Assembly: GCA_035948855.1 (NCBI GenBank) | Contig: DASZIT010000057.1 | Span: 26,347 to 90,346, forward strand | Length of the DNA: 64,000 bases | From: DASZIT01 sp035948855 | GTDB taxonomy: Bacteria > Actinomycetota > Acidimicrobiia > Acidimicrobiales > RAAP-2 | Direction of reading: 5' to 3' | Shown: positions 16,257 through 24,644 of the stretch, piece after piece | How the letters are laid out: every line of letters starts with the position of its first letter | Numbering within the stretch: position 1 is the stretch's first letter | The notes under the pieces: generated by a model | The model's database searches: none | The model's input: only the letters and a program-made list of their open reading frames with translations | What the model was told of the DNA's origin: nothing | Program-made: the position numbers and the translations under genes

Positions 16257-17039
16257 TCACGCGAGCACGATCTGAGACTCGAAGAACGGGAGGGTGTCGG
16301 CCCGCAGCCCCAACCGGAGGGTCTCCACCCCGATGACGTCGGCGACGGCGATGTTCCCCAGGTTCACGTTGGTTCCCACCCGGCGCACGAACTCCGCCTG
16401 CAGTTCCTTGGTGGGCGCTTCGAACAGCAATTGGTCGACATCGACCGATCCGGAGAGGATGTGCTCGAGGAGGTCCACCCGAAGCTCGCCGTCAGCCGTA
16501 CAGAGTCCGCTGCGTCCGCTCTCCCGAGTCTCGGTCACGACGATTTCGGCGCCGGCACCGAGGTCCTCCTCGATGCTCTCGACCCACTGCTCGGGCGAGA
16601 GGAGCTGGTTGCGCACCGGGTCCTTGAAGCCCACCTCGCTGAAGACCCGAAAGCTCCCCACGCATGCCCGGATGTAGCCGGCCTTCTCGGTGTTGGTCAG
16701 CGAGATGGTGCCGTTGGAGATCTCCACCGTGTCGGCGCCCCATTGCTGGCACCATTTCACGTAGCCGGCGAAGGAGTTCTGGACGACGAATTTCTCGAAG
16801 AGGGTGCCGCCGAAGTAGAAGCGGATCCCCATGTCCCGCAGGCAGGCGATCTTGCGGCCGAGATCGGCGGTCACCAGCGAGGTGCCCCATCCGAACTTGA
16901 CCACGTCGATGTGGGTGGAGGCGCTGGTCATGGCGTCCTCGAAGTACGCAGTCGGCAGGCCGGTGTCCATGACCATGGTTAGGCCCCGATCGCGGGGCTT
17001 CATCGTGCGGTAAGGCAGGTTGAGTAGGTCGTGAGCCAT
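16257..17039 (-). CDS. comA: Phosphosulfolactate synthase (ComA family)
   Basis: A 260-residue protein matching ComA, which adds sulfite to phosphoenolpyruvate to give (2R)-phosphosulfolactate. Family blocks are GLTMVMDTGLP, DVVKFGWGTSLV, YFGGTLFEKFVVQN, GADTVEISNGTI and EVGFKDP. ATG at 17039 follows AAAGGA by 6 nt, which fixes the start. In methanogens this is the first step to coenzyme M; in bacteria the product is usually sulfolactate. No other coenzyme M gene is present. The upstream gene, 53 bp away, is the acyltransferase/AMP-ligase fusion, hinting at a sulfolactate conjugate. Confidence 0.85.
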   Translation of the reverse strand: MAHDLLNLPYRTMKPRDRGLTMVMDTGLPTAYFEDAMTSASTHIDVVKFGWGTSLVTADLGRKIACLRDMGIRFYFGGTLFEKFVVQNSFAGYVKWCQQWGADTVEISNGTISLTNTEKAGYIRACVGSFRVFSEVGFKDPVRNQLLSPEQWVESIEEDLGAGAEIVVTETRESGRSGLCTADGELRVDLLEHILSGSVDVDQLLFEAPTKELQAEFVRRVGTNVNLGNIAVADVIGVETLRLGLRADTLPFFESQIVLA

Positions 17040-17092
17040 GGTGTTTCCTTTCGTAAAGGGTGAAGAGGACGGGAAATCTGGGTAGGTGGCGG

Positions 17093-19780
17093 TCACGTTG
17101 CGACCGCCTCTTGAGGAAGGCGCCGGAGATCCGCCCGGCGGACCTTGCCGGTGGGCCCGACGGGCAGGCTGGCCATGAGAATGAATTCGGCCGGTTGTTT
17201 GTGGCGCCCGAGGAACTGTTCGCAACGCGCCTCCAACCTGGCGGGGAGGTCCCAGGCCTCGTCCAGCTCGCCGGCCGGGACCACGAAGGCAACCGGCTCT
17301 TCGCCGTAGACAGGGTGCGGGCGCCCGATCACGCTGGCGGCCATCACCCCTGGCTCCCGGAGCAGGACTTCCTCGATCTCCCGGGGGTGGATTTTCTCGC
17401 CGCTGCGATTGATGACGTCGTCGGCCCGGCCGTCGAGGTACAGATAGCCCTCGTCGTCGAAGTGCCCGAGGTCACCGGTGGCCAGCCAGCCCTCGCCATC
17501 GACCGCCGCGCGGGCCGGGACCGCGCCGTCGGGCCTCGACCAGTATTCCTCCACCACGCTCTCACCGGAGATCGCCACCATCCCGACGGTGCCGGTTGGC
17601 AACGGCTGGCCGTCGGCCCCGGTCACCTGCACGGAGAGCCCGGCCGGGAGCCCGACCGATCCCGGACGGCGGGCGCCGATTGGATTGGCGGTGATCTGGC
17701 TGGCGGCTTCGGTCATCCCGTAGGTCTCGACCACCGGGATGCCGGTGCGTTGCTCGAACCGCTCGAGGGTGATGACGGCCAGGGGTGCGGAGGCGCTGCG
17801 GGCCAGCCGGACTCCGGTCATGTCCGAGGTGGGAGGCGGCGTGGCCGGATCGGCGAGAATGCTGACGATCCCCGGAACCACGTTGAGCCAGGTGACATGC
17901 TGCTCGGCCACCGTCGTCCAGTAGGTCCGGGCGGAGAACCGGCGGTCCACCACCAGGCTGGCCCCGGCCTCGATGGTGGCGAGGACCCCGACCACCAGGG
18001 CGTTGATGTGGAACAGAGGCAGCGGGCTGTAGCCGCGCTCCTCGGCGGTGAGCCCGAGGTGGCTCGAGACCTGCCGGGCGGTGGCCAACAGGTTGGCCTC
18101 GGTGAGGGGGATCGTCTTGGCCGCGCCCGAAGTCCCGGAACTGGCCATGATGAGCGCGGCCCGGCCGCCACTCGGTCGCCCGCCCCGGTAACGGGACACC
18201 AGTTGTACCGGTGCCGGACGGCCGGTCCGCCACAGATCGATTCCGGAGATGGTCGCGGCCGCGGCGGCCTCCGGACAGTCGGTGATCAGCGCGGACAGGC
18301 CAAGGGCGGCGAAACGGGAGCCGTACTCGGCGGTGGTGGCGTTGGGGTCGAGCGGGGCGACGGTGACTCCGCTGGCCAGCGCACCCAGATACGAGCTGAC
18401 CATGTCCAGCGGGTCGGCCACGGCCAGCCCTACCCGGGCACCGCCGACCGAATCGGCCACTCGCCGCCAAGCCTCGGCGGTGCGGTCCAGGTCTCCGGCG
18501 GTGAGCACCCGTCCGGTGGCACCCTCCACGAACACCACCTGGTGCTCGTCGCGGGCCGCCCTAGCCGTGATGAGGGAGGCCACCGTTGCCCGGACCGGGG
18601 TTTCCGCCACCGTGGGCTTCGCCGTCGGCTTGCGCTGGCGTGGCCGGCCACCCAGGGGGAGGGCGAAGGGCGTGCGGCGGACCGCATAGGCGATGACCGT
18701 CGCTCCGACCGCCGTCAGGAGATAGGCAAAGAAGGCGATCAAGGGGCCGGGGAGCCAGGCCTCACCACCACCGAACCCGTGGTCGGTGAGGAGCTTGAGG
18801 ACGAGGGGGTGGGCCAGGTAGACACCGAAGGAGATCTCCGATCCCACCGCCACCAGCCGCAGGCCCCGGCGCGGGCCCGAGGCCCACTTGTTGCCGATGA
18901 GGTAGATCACGATGACCGCGGCCAGGCAGGAAGCGACCATGGCCGGCTGGAGGACGTTGGCCGCCTGGTAGTTCGCCATGATTCGGAGCTGGGCGACGTA
19001 GGCGCCGATGGCCACCACCGCGGACACGCCGGCGATGGCCAACAGCCGTCGTTGGTGCCGGGCGACGAACGCCTGGATGCGGTCGTAGTGCACCGCCGCG
19101 TACGCCCCCGCCAGCACGTACATGGCATAGGTGGGGAGCAGCTCGTAGGCCCGGGTGTAGAACCAGGTCATGGTGGGCGAGCTGGAATGCACGTACTGCA
19201 GCACTGCCAACCAGGCCACGTTGGCCGCGGTCACTGCCGCCAGCACCGCCACGGCATGGTCGGCGGTTCGCTTCACGAACTTCCACAACAGAGGGAACAC
19301 CAGGTACAGCTGCATGGTCACCAGGAGGAAGTAGAGGTGGTACTCCGCGGTGCCGGTCACCAGGTCATAACCGAAATGGGTCCACGACCACCCGTGGGAG
19401 GTGGGATTGCGTACCGCCTCGTAGATCACGCTCCAGGTCAGGTACGGGATGAGTACCAGGGTGAACCGCTTCCGCCAGAACGGCCGAGCCGAGACCGGGC
19501 GCCGGATGGCGGCGTAGACGAGGACGAACGCGGTCAGGGTGAAGAAGACCTCCCGGCCGAACTGCAGGAGCATCAGCGTCCCGTTGGCGCCGGTGGTGAG
19601 GGCGATCCCGGTATTGCCGATGGTATGGACCCCGATTACTGCGGCGAAGGTCAAAAGCCGCAGGATGTCGATCTGCCACAGATGACCGTCCGAGTGCGGA
19701 GCCGGCACGTTCGCATCCGGGCTGATCGACCCGCGGGTGGCCCGGGTTTGACCCTGAATCTGGTCGAGGACGAGGGCCAT
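17093..19780 (-). CDS. Acyltransferase-3 / AMP-ligase fusion protein
   Basis: One 895-residue frame joins two enzymes. Residues about 35-355 are an acyltransferase-3 (OafA/YrhL type) membrane domain with about ten helices and the R-x10-H motif (R41, H52). Residues about 375-895 are an ANL adenylating domain with all core motifs: LIMASSGTSGAAKTIPL (about 543-560), YGMTEA (about 686), ATGDLGHFDDEG (about 765), GRADDVINRSGEKIHP and the catalytic Lys in GPTGKVRR (about 876). The natural reading is that the ligase activates a carboxylate which the membrane domain transfers to a surface acceptor. It leads the operon containing comA. Alternative: fatty-acid activation for lipid modification. Confidence 0.85.
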   Translation of the reverse strand: MALVLDQIQGQTRATRGSISPDANVPAPHSDGHLWQIDILRLLTFAAVIGVHTIGNTGIALTTGANGTLMLLQFGREVFFTLTAFVLVYAAIRRPVSARPFWRKRFTLVLIPYLTWSVIYEAVRNPTSHGWSWTHFGYDLVTGTAEYHLYFLLVTMQLYLVFPLLWKFVKRTADHAVAVLAAVTAANVAWLAVLQYVHSSSPTMTWFYTRAYELLPTYAMYVLAGAYAAVHYDRIQAFVARHQRRLLAIAGVSAVVAIGAYVAQLRIMANYQAANVLQPAMVASCLAAVIVIYLIGNKWASGPRRGLRLVAVGSEISFGVYLAHPLVLKLLTDHGFGGGEAWLPGPLIAFFAYLLTAVGATVIAYAVRRTPFALPLGGRPRQRKPTAKPTVAETPVRATVASLITARAARDEHQVVFVEGATGRVLTAGDLDRTAEAWRRVADSVGGARVGLAVADPLDMVSSYLGALASGVTVAPLDPNATTAEYGSRFAALGLSALITDCPEAAAAATISGIDLWRTGRPAPVQLVSRYRGGRPSGGRAALIMASSGTSGAAKTIPLTEANLLATARQVSSHLGLTAEERGYSPLPLFHINALVVGVLATIEAGASLVVDRRFSARTYWTTVAEQHVTWLNVVPGIVSILADPATPPPTSDMTGVRLARSASAPLAVITLERFEQRTGIPVVETYGMTEAASQITANPIGARRPGSVGLPAGLSVQVTGADGQPLPTGTVGMVAISGESVVEEYWSRPDGAVPARAAVDGEGWLATGDLGHFDDEGYLYLDGRADDVINRSGEKIHPREIEEVLLREPGVMAASVIGRPHPVYGEEPVAFVVPAGELDEAWDLPARLEARCEQFLGRHKQPAEFILMASLPVGPTGKVRRADLRRLPQEAVAT

Positions 19781-19823
19781 GCCTAGTTTCTACCCACCCA
19801 GGCTGGGGGTTAGCTGAGAGCCG

Positions 19824-19842
19824 GGTAAAGATTCGGTAAAGA
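19824..19842 (-). promoter_or_regulatory. PhoB/OmpR-type direct repeat before the acyltransferase/AMP-ligase operon
   Basis: TCTTTACC occurs twice on the minus strand (19842-19835 and 19831-19824), 11 bp apart and identical over 8 bp. A TAGAAA hexamer at 19792-19787 lies 32 bp downstream and 6 nt before the ATG at 19780. This is the same geometry as the repeat before the redox operon. Confidence 0.5.
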
Positions 19843-19854
19843 CGGATGGCTTTA

Positions 19855-19877
19855 AATTGGCTGGTGAACTGCCAATT
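19855..19877. promoter_or_regulatory. Inverted repeat AATTGGC-N9-GCCAATT
   Basis: Perfect 7-bp arms with a 9-bp spacer lie between the MmcQ/YjbR gene and the fusion gene, both on the minus strand. It could be an operator upstream of the fusion operon or a weak terminator of the MmcQ/YjbR gene; there is no proper T-run. Confidence 0.35.
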
Positions 19878-19882
19878 CCCTC

Positions 19883-20311
19883 CTAGGAGTGCTTCTCCGG
19901 CGGCGCCGATCGGCGCCTCTGGGTGGCTATTCCGGGGGTGGCCTGGCGCTTGTCCAGCTCGGCAATCAACTTCTTGGGAGCGATCATCCGGTAGCTCTCC
20001 TCGGCAATCTCCGAGATCTCGTCCCAGTCGAGGCCCGGATCGAGGTGGATCCCGACCCATCCCTTGCTTCCAACGTAGGCCGGCACGAAATAGCGATCCG
20101 GGTCGGAGGCGACCAGCATCGCCTGATCACCCGGGGGGGCCTTGCAGGTCATGTGCGTGCCATTCTCGCTGGTCATCACGAACAGCTTGTCCCGCACCCG
20201 GAAGGAGGGTGCGGAATGGCCGCCGAATGACTTCTCGGTCGCCTCGGGAAAGTCGAGGCAGATCTCCCGCAGGCGGGCGATGGGGTCGGGTCGGGCGTCA
20301 GAGGTTGTCAT
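19883..20311 (-). CDS. MmcQ/YjbR family DNA-binding-fold protein
   Basis: A 142-residue protein of the MmcQ/YjbR family: ICLDFPEATEKSFGGHSAPSFRVRDKLFVM, then GWVGIHLDPGLDWDEISEIAEESYRMIAPKKL. The fold is known from structures but the cellular role is not settled. ATG at 20311 gives the usual length; the longer upstream frame is antisense to the next gene and is unlikely to be translated. The DUF1697 gene is divergent 87 bp away. Confidence 0.85.
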   Translation of the reverse strand: MTTSDARPDPIARLREICLDFPEATEKSFGGHSAPSFRVRDKLFVMTSENGTHMTCKAPPGDQAMLVASDPDRYFVPAYVGSKGWVGIHLDPGLDWDEISEIAEESYRMIAPKKLIAELDKRQATPGIATQRRRSAPPEKHS

Positions 20312-20398
20312 GGTCGTGGTGATCCCGCCGATTCGCGGGGATGAACGGGCCAACGTCATGGCGAATAGCGTTGATGACCGAGCTCGAGGAGAGAAGCC

Positions 20399-20938
20399 GT
20401 GCCCAGATTCGCCGTATTGTTGCGCGGGATCAACGTCGGTGGCAACAAGCGGGTCGCCATGGCCGACCTGCGGCAGCTGCTGTCGGGACTCGGGCTCACC
20501 GATGTCGCCACCCTCCTGCAGAGCGGCAATGCGGTGTTCAGTTTTCGGCGGACCAAGCCAGAAGTGCTGGCCCGGCGGATCGAGGCGGCCATCCGGGAAC
20601 AGCTCGGGCTCGAGGTTGCCTGCATCGTCCGGAGCCGGGAGGAGATGGAAGCGGTGATCGCCGGCAATCCGCTGGGCGAGGTGGCCACCGACGGCTCCAA
20701 GCTGCTGCTGGTGTTTCTCTCCGAGGCGCCGGACCCGAAGCGGATGGCCGAACACGACCCCGTCGAGTTGGCCCCGGATCAGATCCGCCTCGGCGACCGG
20801 GTCATCTACCAGTGGTGCCCGGAAGGCATCCTGGCCGCACCTCCGGTCGGTGGGTTCGCGGAGAAGTACTGGTCGGTGACCACCACCGGGCGGAACTGGA
20901 ACACGGTGACCAAGTTGGTCGCCCGGCTCAACGACTGA
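20399..20938 (+). CDS. DUF1697 family protein
   Basis: A 179-residue protein beginning with GTG at 20399, preceded by GAGGAGA about 6-8 nt upstream. The family opening is clear: FAVLLRGINVGGNKRVAMADLRQLLSGLGLTDVATLLQSGNAVF, and the typical C-terminal WSVTTTGRNWNTVTKLVAR is present. Length and motifs match the family, whose function is unknown. It is divergent from the MmcQ/YjbR gene and convergent with kdpE. Confidence 0.88.
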   Translation: MPRFAVLLRGINVGGNKRVAMADLRQLLSGLGLTDVATLLQSGNAVFSFRRTKPEVLARRIEAAIREQLGLEVACIVRSREEMEAVIAGNPLGEVATDGSKLLLVFLSEAPDPKRMAEHDPVELAPDQIRLGDRVIYQWCPEGILAAPPVGGFAEKYWSVTTTGRNWNTVTKLVARLND

Positions 20939-20958
20939 TCAACACGACGGGTGCCGCG

Positions 20959-21678
20959 TCAGGGCACGAAGCGGTAGCCCATGCCCGGTTCGGTACGGAA
21001 GTGGCGCGGGCGGGAGGGATCGGACTCGAGCTTCCGACGTACCCGGGCCATGAGCACCCGGAGGTACTCGGTCTCGGTGTCGTATTCCGGCCCCCAGACA
21101 TCGTGAAGCAGCTGCTGTTGGGAGACCAGTTTTCCCGGATTGCGCACCAGCACCTCGAGAATGTCCCATTCCTTGGGGGTGAGGTGGACGTCGGATCCCT
21201 CCCGGGTGACCTGCTTGGAGGCCAGATCGATGATGAAGTCCTCGGTCTCCACCCGGGGATCCTCCGGGCCGGCCGGCTTCCGCCGCAGCGCGGCGCGCAA
21301 CCGGGCCAGCAGCTCGTCCATCCCGAATGGTTTGGTCACGTAGTCGTCGGCCCCGGCATCGAGCGCCTCGACCTTGGACACGCTCTGGTGTCGGGCGGAG
21401 AGAACGATGATGGGCACCGAGCTCCATCCCCGCAACCCGCGCACCACCTCGACGCCATCGATACCCGGGAGACCGAGGTCGAGGAGGATGACGTCGGGTC
21501 GGCGATCGGCCGCCAGCCCGAGGGCGTCTTCTCCACGGCGGGCGACGATCACCTCGTAGCCCTTCGCCTTGAGGCTGACCCCGAGGGCCCGCAGCAACGC
21601 GACGTCATCATCCACGATCAGAACCCGTGCCTCCGGCTCGCGGTCCACCGCCACCGGGACCGACGACGCCGGGCTCAC
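20959..21678 (-). CDS. kdpE: KdpE-type response regulator
   Basis: A 239-residue OmpR-family regulator most like KdpE: VLIVDDDVALLRALGVSLKAKGYEV, phospho-acceptor in DVILLDLGLPGIDG, DDYVTKPFGMDELLARLRAALRR, and winged helix with HLTPKEWDILEVLVRNPGKLVSQQQLLHDVWGPEY, a KdpE hallmark. ATG at 21678 overlaps the kdpD stop (ATGA). KdpE normally switches on the potassium transporter kdpFABC, which is not in this window on either side. Confidence 0.9.
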   Translation of the reverse strand: MSPASSVPVAVDREPEARVLIVDDDVALLRALGVSLKAKGYEVIVARRGEDALGLAADRRPDVILLDLGLPGIDGVEVVRGLRGWSSVPIIVLSARHQSVSKVEALDAGADDYVTKPFGMDELLARLRAALRRKPAGPEDPRVETEDFIIDLASKQVTREGSDVHLTPKEWDILEVLVRNPGKLVSQQQLLHDVWGPEYDTETEYLRVLMARVRRKLESDPSRPRHFRTEPGMGYRFVP

Positions 21679-24395
21679 GATCGCTGATCCCCGGCCGGGG
21701 CGGCGGGATCCGCGGTTGCCGGTGTTTGGTGATCCGCCCCGGTGGCGGCGTTGGGCTTTGCCGGCAGCCTGACCACCATCGTGGTCCCGCCCCCCGGGGT
21801 GTCCTCCAGGTCGAGTTCCCCGCCCACGGCTTCGACGAAACCGCGGGCCACGGCCAGGCCCAGGCCTACCCCTACCCGGTTTTCGGAATCGCCCGACCTC
21901 TGGAATGGGTGGAACACCACCTCGCGGACCTCGGGCCGGATCCCCGGGCCTCTATCGACTACCCGCAGATCCACCCGGCCGGCCACCGCCCCGGCTTCGA
22001 TCCGTAATCCGGCGCCTTCGGCGTGGACCAGCCCGTTGTCGACCAGATTGGCTACTGCCCGCTCGAGGAGCACCGGGTCGGTGTGCACCCGGGGGAGGTT
22101 TTCGGGTATCTCGACGCTGACGCCGGCAGCGCGGGGCCCGAGGCTGGCCAGCGCGGAGTCGACGACCTCGCCGATGTCGACGTCCCGGTCGATGACGTCC
22201 ATGGATCCGGTCTGCAGCCGGCTCATGTCCAACAGGTTCTCCACCACCGCCGAGAGCCTGTCTGACTCGGCATCGATGGTTTGCACCAGGATCTTGGTCT
22301 CGCCGGGATCAAACTCCAATTGTTCGGACAGCAGGCTGCTCGACGCCGCCTTGATCGAGGCCAGTGGAGTTCGAAGATCGTGGCTGACTGAGGCCAGCAG
22401 CGCGGAGAGCAGCTCATTGGCCCGAGACAGGGTGTCGGCTTCCTCGGCTTCGGCGTGCAGCCGTTGGCTGTCCAGGGCCACCGCCAGTTGGGCCGCGAAT
22501 CCGGCCAGTATCTCCCGGTCCTCAGCGGAGAGCTGGGGCCCCCGCAGAGCCAGCGTTGCCCGGTCGCTGAGGGGGAGCGCCACCGACGCGTGCTCCGGCG
22601 AACGGGGTGGGTCGGCACCCACGGCAATCACCGTCTCCCAGAGGACCGGACCCGGGTTGCGGACCGGCGCCGGACCTGACCGCCGGGCGTCGTCCCCGTC
22701 GGTCTGCCGCCGCAAGATGGCCGCAGCATCGAGTCGAAAGGCGACGGCCAGGTCTTCGAGGAGGTCGGGCAGGGGATTGCCCTCCGGGGAGACGAGCCGG
22801 CCGGCCACCCGGGCCAACATGTGGGCATCAGCTCTGGCCTGGGCGGCCGCCATCGACCGTTGGGCCGCCAGGTTCACCAGCGTGCTCACCACACCGGCGG
22901 CGACCAGAAAGATGATGAGGGCGACGACGTCGCGGGCGTTGGCGATGGTCAGGGTGTGGATCGGCGGGGCAAAGAAGTAATTGGAAAGCAGGAACCCGGC
23001 CACCGCGGCCGTCACCGCCGGCCATATCCCGCCGACGATGGCCACGGCCATCACCAGGATCAGGTAGGAGCTGAGCGCGGTGGAAAGCTCGATATGGGAG
23101 CGGTTGGCCGTGAGTATCAGGGTCGCGAGGGGAAACGTCAGCACGCCAAGGAGGACCGCACCGACCTGCCGGCGTCGCGGCAACGGGGAGGCCAGGACCC
23201 TGCCAACGTGCACGTGCCGGTCGGCCCGTTGGCGGGCTGCGGTGGCGTCGGAGTCTCCGGCGGCTTCCGAGTCCGGCCGGTCCTCGTCGGTGGCGATGAC
23301 GTGGACATCGAGTGATCCGCCGGAAGCCCGGATCACCGAGTTGACCACCGAACCCCGAACGAACTCGGTGAGCCGGCTCCGGTGGGTGGCGCCCATCACC
23401 AGCTGGGTGGCGCTCTCCGCCCTCGCCACCTGAACCAATGTCGGTGCCACCGCGGCGCCGACCACTTCGACATACCGGCCGCCCAGTTCCTCGAGCAGGG
23501 TGCGGTTCTTGATCAACCCGTCGGATCCCGAACCGGTGAGTCCGTCTTCGGACCGGATATGGACGCCGACCAGCTCCGCCTTGGTTCGCATGGCCATCCG
23601 CGCCGCCCGGCGCACCAGCACGGCTCCGCCGGGGGCGCCGCTCAAGGACACCACCACCCGTTCCTTGGTCTCCCAAGGGCCGGCGATCCCGTGGCGCTCC
23701 CGATAGTCCTGCAACTCTTCGTCCACCCGGTCGGCCAGCCACAGCAAGGCGAGCTCCCGGAGGGCGGTCAGATTGCCGGTGCGAAAGTAGTTGCCGAGCG
23801 CGGCGTCGATGCGGTCTGGCGGATAGACATTGCCGTGGGCCAACCGTCGCTGGAGCGCCTCGGGAGCCATGTCGACCAGCTCGATCTGGTCGGCCGAACG
23901 AACCACACCGTCGGGAACCGTCTCTCGTTGGACGACCCCGGTGATTCCTTCGACAACGTCGTTGAGAGACTCGAGGTGTTGCAGGTTGACAGTGGAGATG
24001 ACATTGATGCCGGCATCCAGGAGCTCTTCGACGTCCTGCCACCGCTTGGCGTTCCGGGAGCCGGGAACGTTGGTGTGGGCCAGCTCGTCGACGAGGGCGA
24101 GCTCGGGGTGGCGGGCCAGGAGCCCGTCGAGGTCGAGCTCGTAGAAGGTCTGGTCCCGGTAGACGACCGGCTTGCGAGCCAGCACCTCGAGATCCCGCAA
24201 TTGGGCTTCGGTCTGCGGACGACCGTGGGTGTCGACCCAACCGACCACCACATCGGTACCGCGTTCCCGGCGCCGCCATCCCTCGTTGAGCATGGCGAAC
24301 GTCTTCCCCACTCCGGGAGCGGCCCCCAGGTAGAGCCGGAGCTTTCCTCGTGCCACCCGCTTACCCGGCCCGCGTATACGAGAGGTGGAAATCAT
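21675..24395 (-). CDS. kdpD: KdpD-type sensor histidine kinase
   Basis: A full-length 906-residue KdpD. In order: N-terminal KdpD ATPase domain with Walker A GAAPGVGKTF and VDELAHTNVPGSRNAKRWQDVEELL; a universal-stress-protein domain (about 240-370); four transmembrane helices of DUF4118 (about 400-490); a GAF-like region; HisKA with SHDLRTPLASIKAASSSLL; and HATPase with NLVDNGLVHAEGAG and RSGDSENRVGVGLGLAVARG. It is translationally coupled to kdpE. An 11-residue-longer overlap with the ORF at 24361-24549 covers its first codons. Senses potassium or turgor in known systems. Confidence 0.92.
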   Translation of the reverse strand: MISTSRIRGPGKRVARGKLRLYLGAAPGVGKTFAMLNEGWRRRERGTDVVVGWVDTHGRPQTEAQLRDLEVLARKPVVYRDQTFYELDLDGLLARHPELALVDELAHTNVPGSRNAKRWQDVEELLDAGINVISTVNLQHLESLNDVVEGITGVVQRETVPDGVVRSADQIELVDMAPEALQRRLAHGNVYPPDRIDAALGNYFRTGNLTALRELALLWLADRVDEELQDYRERHGIAGPWETKERVVVSLSGAPGGAVLVRRAARMAMRTKAELVGVHIRSEDGLTGSGSDGLIKNRTLLEELGGRYVEVVGAAVAPTLVQVARAESATQLVMGATHRSRLTEFVRGSVVNSVIRASGGSLDVHVIATDEDRPDSEAAGDSDATAARQRADRHVHVGRVLASPLPRRRQVGAVLLGVLTFPLATLILTANRSHIELSTALSSYLILVMAVAIVGGIWPAVTAAVAGFLLSNYFFAPPIHTLTIANARDVVALIIFLVAAGVVSTLVNLAAQRSMAAAQARADAHMLARVAGRLVSPEGNPLPDLLEDLAVAFRLDAAAILRRQTDGDDARRSGPAPVRNPGPVLWETVIAVGADPPRSPEHASVALPLSDRATLALRGPQLSAEDREILAGFAAQLAVALDSQRLHAEAEEADTLSRANELLSALLASVSHDLRTPLASIKAASSSLLSEQLEFDPGETKILVQTIDAESDRLSAVVENLLDMSRLQTGSMDVIDRDVDIGEVVDSALASLGPRAAGVSVEIPENLPRVHTDPVLLERAVANLVDNGLVHAEGAGLRIEAGAVAGRVDLRVVDRGPGIRPEVREVVFHPFQRSGDSENRVGVGLGLAVARGFVEAVGGELDLEDTPGGGTTMVVRLPAKPNAATGADHQTPATADPAAPAGDQRS

Positions 24396-24549
24396 GGGTC
24401 CAGCCCGAACCGGGTTCTGCCGTCTCGGAGAGGTCGGTGCGCTGGATGAGAAGCTGCCCGCCGGCCATCCACTCGAAGACGCTGCGCCCGTCGGCCACTG
24501 TCACCGGTTGGTCACCCGGAAAGTAACGCTTGGACGGGATGGCGGTCAT
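24361..24549 (-). pseudogene. Short remnant of a FABP-like/DUF1579-type protein overlapping kdpD start
   Basis: A 62-residue frame starts at an ATG (24549) with a strong AGGAGGA 7 nt upstream. It contains GRSVFEWMAGGQLLIQRTDL, which resembles the second strand region of a common family of about 150-residue lipocalin-like proteins, but the N-terminal and most of the C-terminal parts are absent. It ends inside kdpD, overlapping it by 35 bp. It may be a decayed gene whose ribosome site now feeds kdpD by coupling, or a genuine small protein. Confidence 0.35.
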
Positions 24550-24601
24550 CGGGTTCCTCCTGGAAACAAACCGATGCTAGGTCTGGTTGCGGGCGACCAG
24601 G

Positions 24602-24619
24602 GTAGTGGTCGGCCACTAC
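24602..24619. promoter_or_regulatory. Perfect palindrome GTAGTGG-TCGG-CCACTAC
   Basis: An 18-bp dyad with 7-bp perfect arms lies 26 bp upstream of the NmrA-like gene start and abuts a possible -10 hexamer TACGAT (24617-24622). Layout suggests a repressor operator. No repressor gene is adjacent; kdpDE is the only nearby regulator and does not bind palindromes. Confidence 0.4.
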
Positions 24620-24644
24620 GATGCTTTGGCGATCGGAGGCTGAC

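Noticed and set aside
16257..17039. Coenzyme M biosynthesis pathway
   Set aside because: Only comA is present; no comB, comC, comDE or other coenzyme M gene is visible, so sulfolactate is the safer product.
17060..19786. 908-codon plus-strand frame opposite the fusion gene
   Set aside because: Composition is Gly/Arg/His-rich without any domain; the minus-strand frame carries all catalytic motifs.
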